The notes under the pieces are model-generated. The model was given only the letters and a program-made list of their open reading frames with translations. It made no database searches and had not been told where the DNA came from. The translations under genes were made by a program, and so were the position numbers. A DNA stretch of 64,000 bases from Clostridia bacterium. GTDB lineage: Bacteria; Bacillota; Clostridia; UBA1212; UBA1255. The stretch covers positions 54,393 through 118,392 of the forward strand of contig JAFWZX010000031.1 of the NCBI GenBank assembly GCA_017517275.1, read 5' to 3'. Positions 63,539 through 64,000 of the stretch are shown here, in pieces; position 1 is the first letter of the stretch; the number at the start of each line of letters is the position of its first letter.

Positions 63539-63889
63539 ATGAACAGTCCCTTACTCGATAAATCTCTTGACTTTGCAACACAGATTGTATTGTTTTATGA
63601 AGAGTTTTCCAAAACAAAAAAAGATACCACTATCACCAAACAATTGCTTCGTTCTGCTACAAGTGTTGGTGCAAACATAAACGAAGCCATTTACGGAAAC
63701 AGTAAAGCTGATTTTATATCCAAGCTTCATATTTCTCTTAAGGAAACAGGAGAAAGTATTTATTGGTTGAAACTTCTTAAAAACACAAAGCTTGTGAATT
63801 ATGATTTTGATAGCTTACTCTCACTTGCTGAAGAAATTAAGAGAATGCTTATCGCATCTTTGAATACCGCAAAGGAGAACGGCAAATGA
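63539..63889 (+). CDS. Four-helix-bundle protein (S23/TIGR02436 type)
   Basis: A 116-aa protein of the 23S-rRNA-intervening-sequence family. Features are SLDFATQIVLFYEEF, the core QLLRSATSVGANINEAIYGNSKADFISKLHISLKE and a last helix with LAEEIKRMLIASLNTAKEN. Its cellular role is unsettled; related proteins bind nucleic acid, sit in rRNA insertions, or act as accessory proteins (Avd) of diversity-generating retroelements. GAGGTGATG precedes the ATG. It follows the repeat tract and has its own promoter; its stop overlaps the next start by four bases. No reverse transcriptase is visible up to the window edge. Confidence 0.9.
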   Translation: MNSPLLDKSLDFATQIVLFYEEFSKTKKDTTITKQLLRSATSVGANINEAIYGNSKADFISKLHISLKETGESIYWLKLLKNTKLVNYDFDSLLSLAEEIKRMLIASLNTAKENGK

Positions 63890-64000
63890 ATAAATGGATT
63901 ATTGAAGATTGGGCTTTTGATGTGGAAGTAATTTGCGGAGAAGCAAAGAATTGCAGACTTGGATTAGAAAAGGGAGACCTTTTTCATTTTGAATACGAAA
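63886..64000 (+). CDS. Start of a TIGR04076-like protein, cut by window end
   Basis: Only 38 codons are present. ATG 63886 overlaps the four-helix-bundle stop (ATGA), with AAAGGAG at 63871-63877. The visible part, with WAFDVEVICGEAKNCRLGLEKGD and LFHFEYE, resembles the start of TIGR04076-type small proteins. The assignment is tentative because most of the gene lies outside the window. Confidence 0.5.
   Translation, partial: MNKWIIEDWAFDVEVICGEAKNCRLGLEKGDLFHFEYE

Noticed and set aside
63342..64000. Diversity-generating retroelement
   Set aside because: The four-helix-bundle protein is Avd-like only at family level; no reverse transcriptase or repeat pair is visible within the window.

Overview
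The window reads as a chromosomal segment of a low-to-moderate G+C Gram-positive bacterium, most likely a member of the Clostridia and probably a gut-type fermenter. Support comes from the strong SigA-type promoters (several TTGACA-17-TATAAT), frequent GTG/TTG starts with GGAGG ribosome sites, a FapR/PlsX/AcpP lipid operon, RbgA, a ComEA homologue, lipoboxes, and sugar ABC importers without their own ATPase. I see no prophage, insertion sequence or CRISPR array.

Layout. 1-5061: thrC (5' end cut off), hom and aspartokinase, with murD tightly coupled behind. 5091-19880: a long cluster from one perfect promoter. It holds a membrane-anchored 1066-aa solute-binding fusion, two permease pairs, an NHL-repeat/Yip1-like membrane protein, a DUF5696-type protein and two lipoprotein solute-binding proteins, but no ATPase or cytoplasmic glycosidase. 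This is the least understood and most interesting part. 19905-25154: metA (predicted homoserine acetyltransferase), two surface proteins of unknown role, rbgA and rnhB. 25181-29379: engB, a lysA-like decarboxylase, an XRE-cupin regulator and an acyl-CoA synthetase. 29383-36027: secG, a shortened RNase R, recA-recX-rimO-hisK and pgsA. 36052-38690: fapR-plsX-acpP-rnc with a recognisable FapR operator; comEA converges on it.

39461-42842 holds a zinc-ribbon membrane protein and an intracellular alpha-L-rhamnosidase. 42851-48800 holds a polar amino acid ABC importer, a TrpR/YerC-like regulator, a YfhO-type membrane protein and tcdA. 48807-51052 holds thrS (no TGS domain, unusual zinc-site context) and rpsU. 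51238-57565 holds a GH4 alpha-galactosidase, a convergent DUF1015 gene, a PRC-barrel/57-aa/AI-2E-type exporter operon, and a two-domain ADP-ribosylglycohydrolase on the minus strand. 57676-63107 holds argH, an SPFH protein with its zinc-ribbon membrane partner (YdjI/YdjG-like envelope module), and a DUF4091 lipoprotein.

The window ends with tRNA-Trp and tRNA-Leu, then a striking polypyrimidine/polypurine inverted-repeat tract in front of a four-helix-bundle (S23-type) gene and a truncated TIGR04076-like gene. This end part looks like a repeat-associated cassette. Overall the region combines amino acid synthesis (Asp family, Met, Arg), envelope and translation housekeeping, and plant- or host-glycan scavenging (rhamnosidase, alpha-galactosidase, GH123/DUF4091-like protein, sugar ABC parts).
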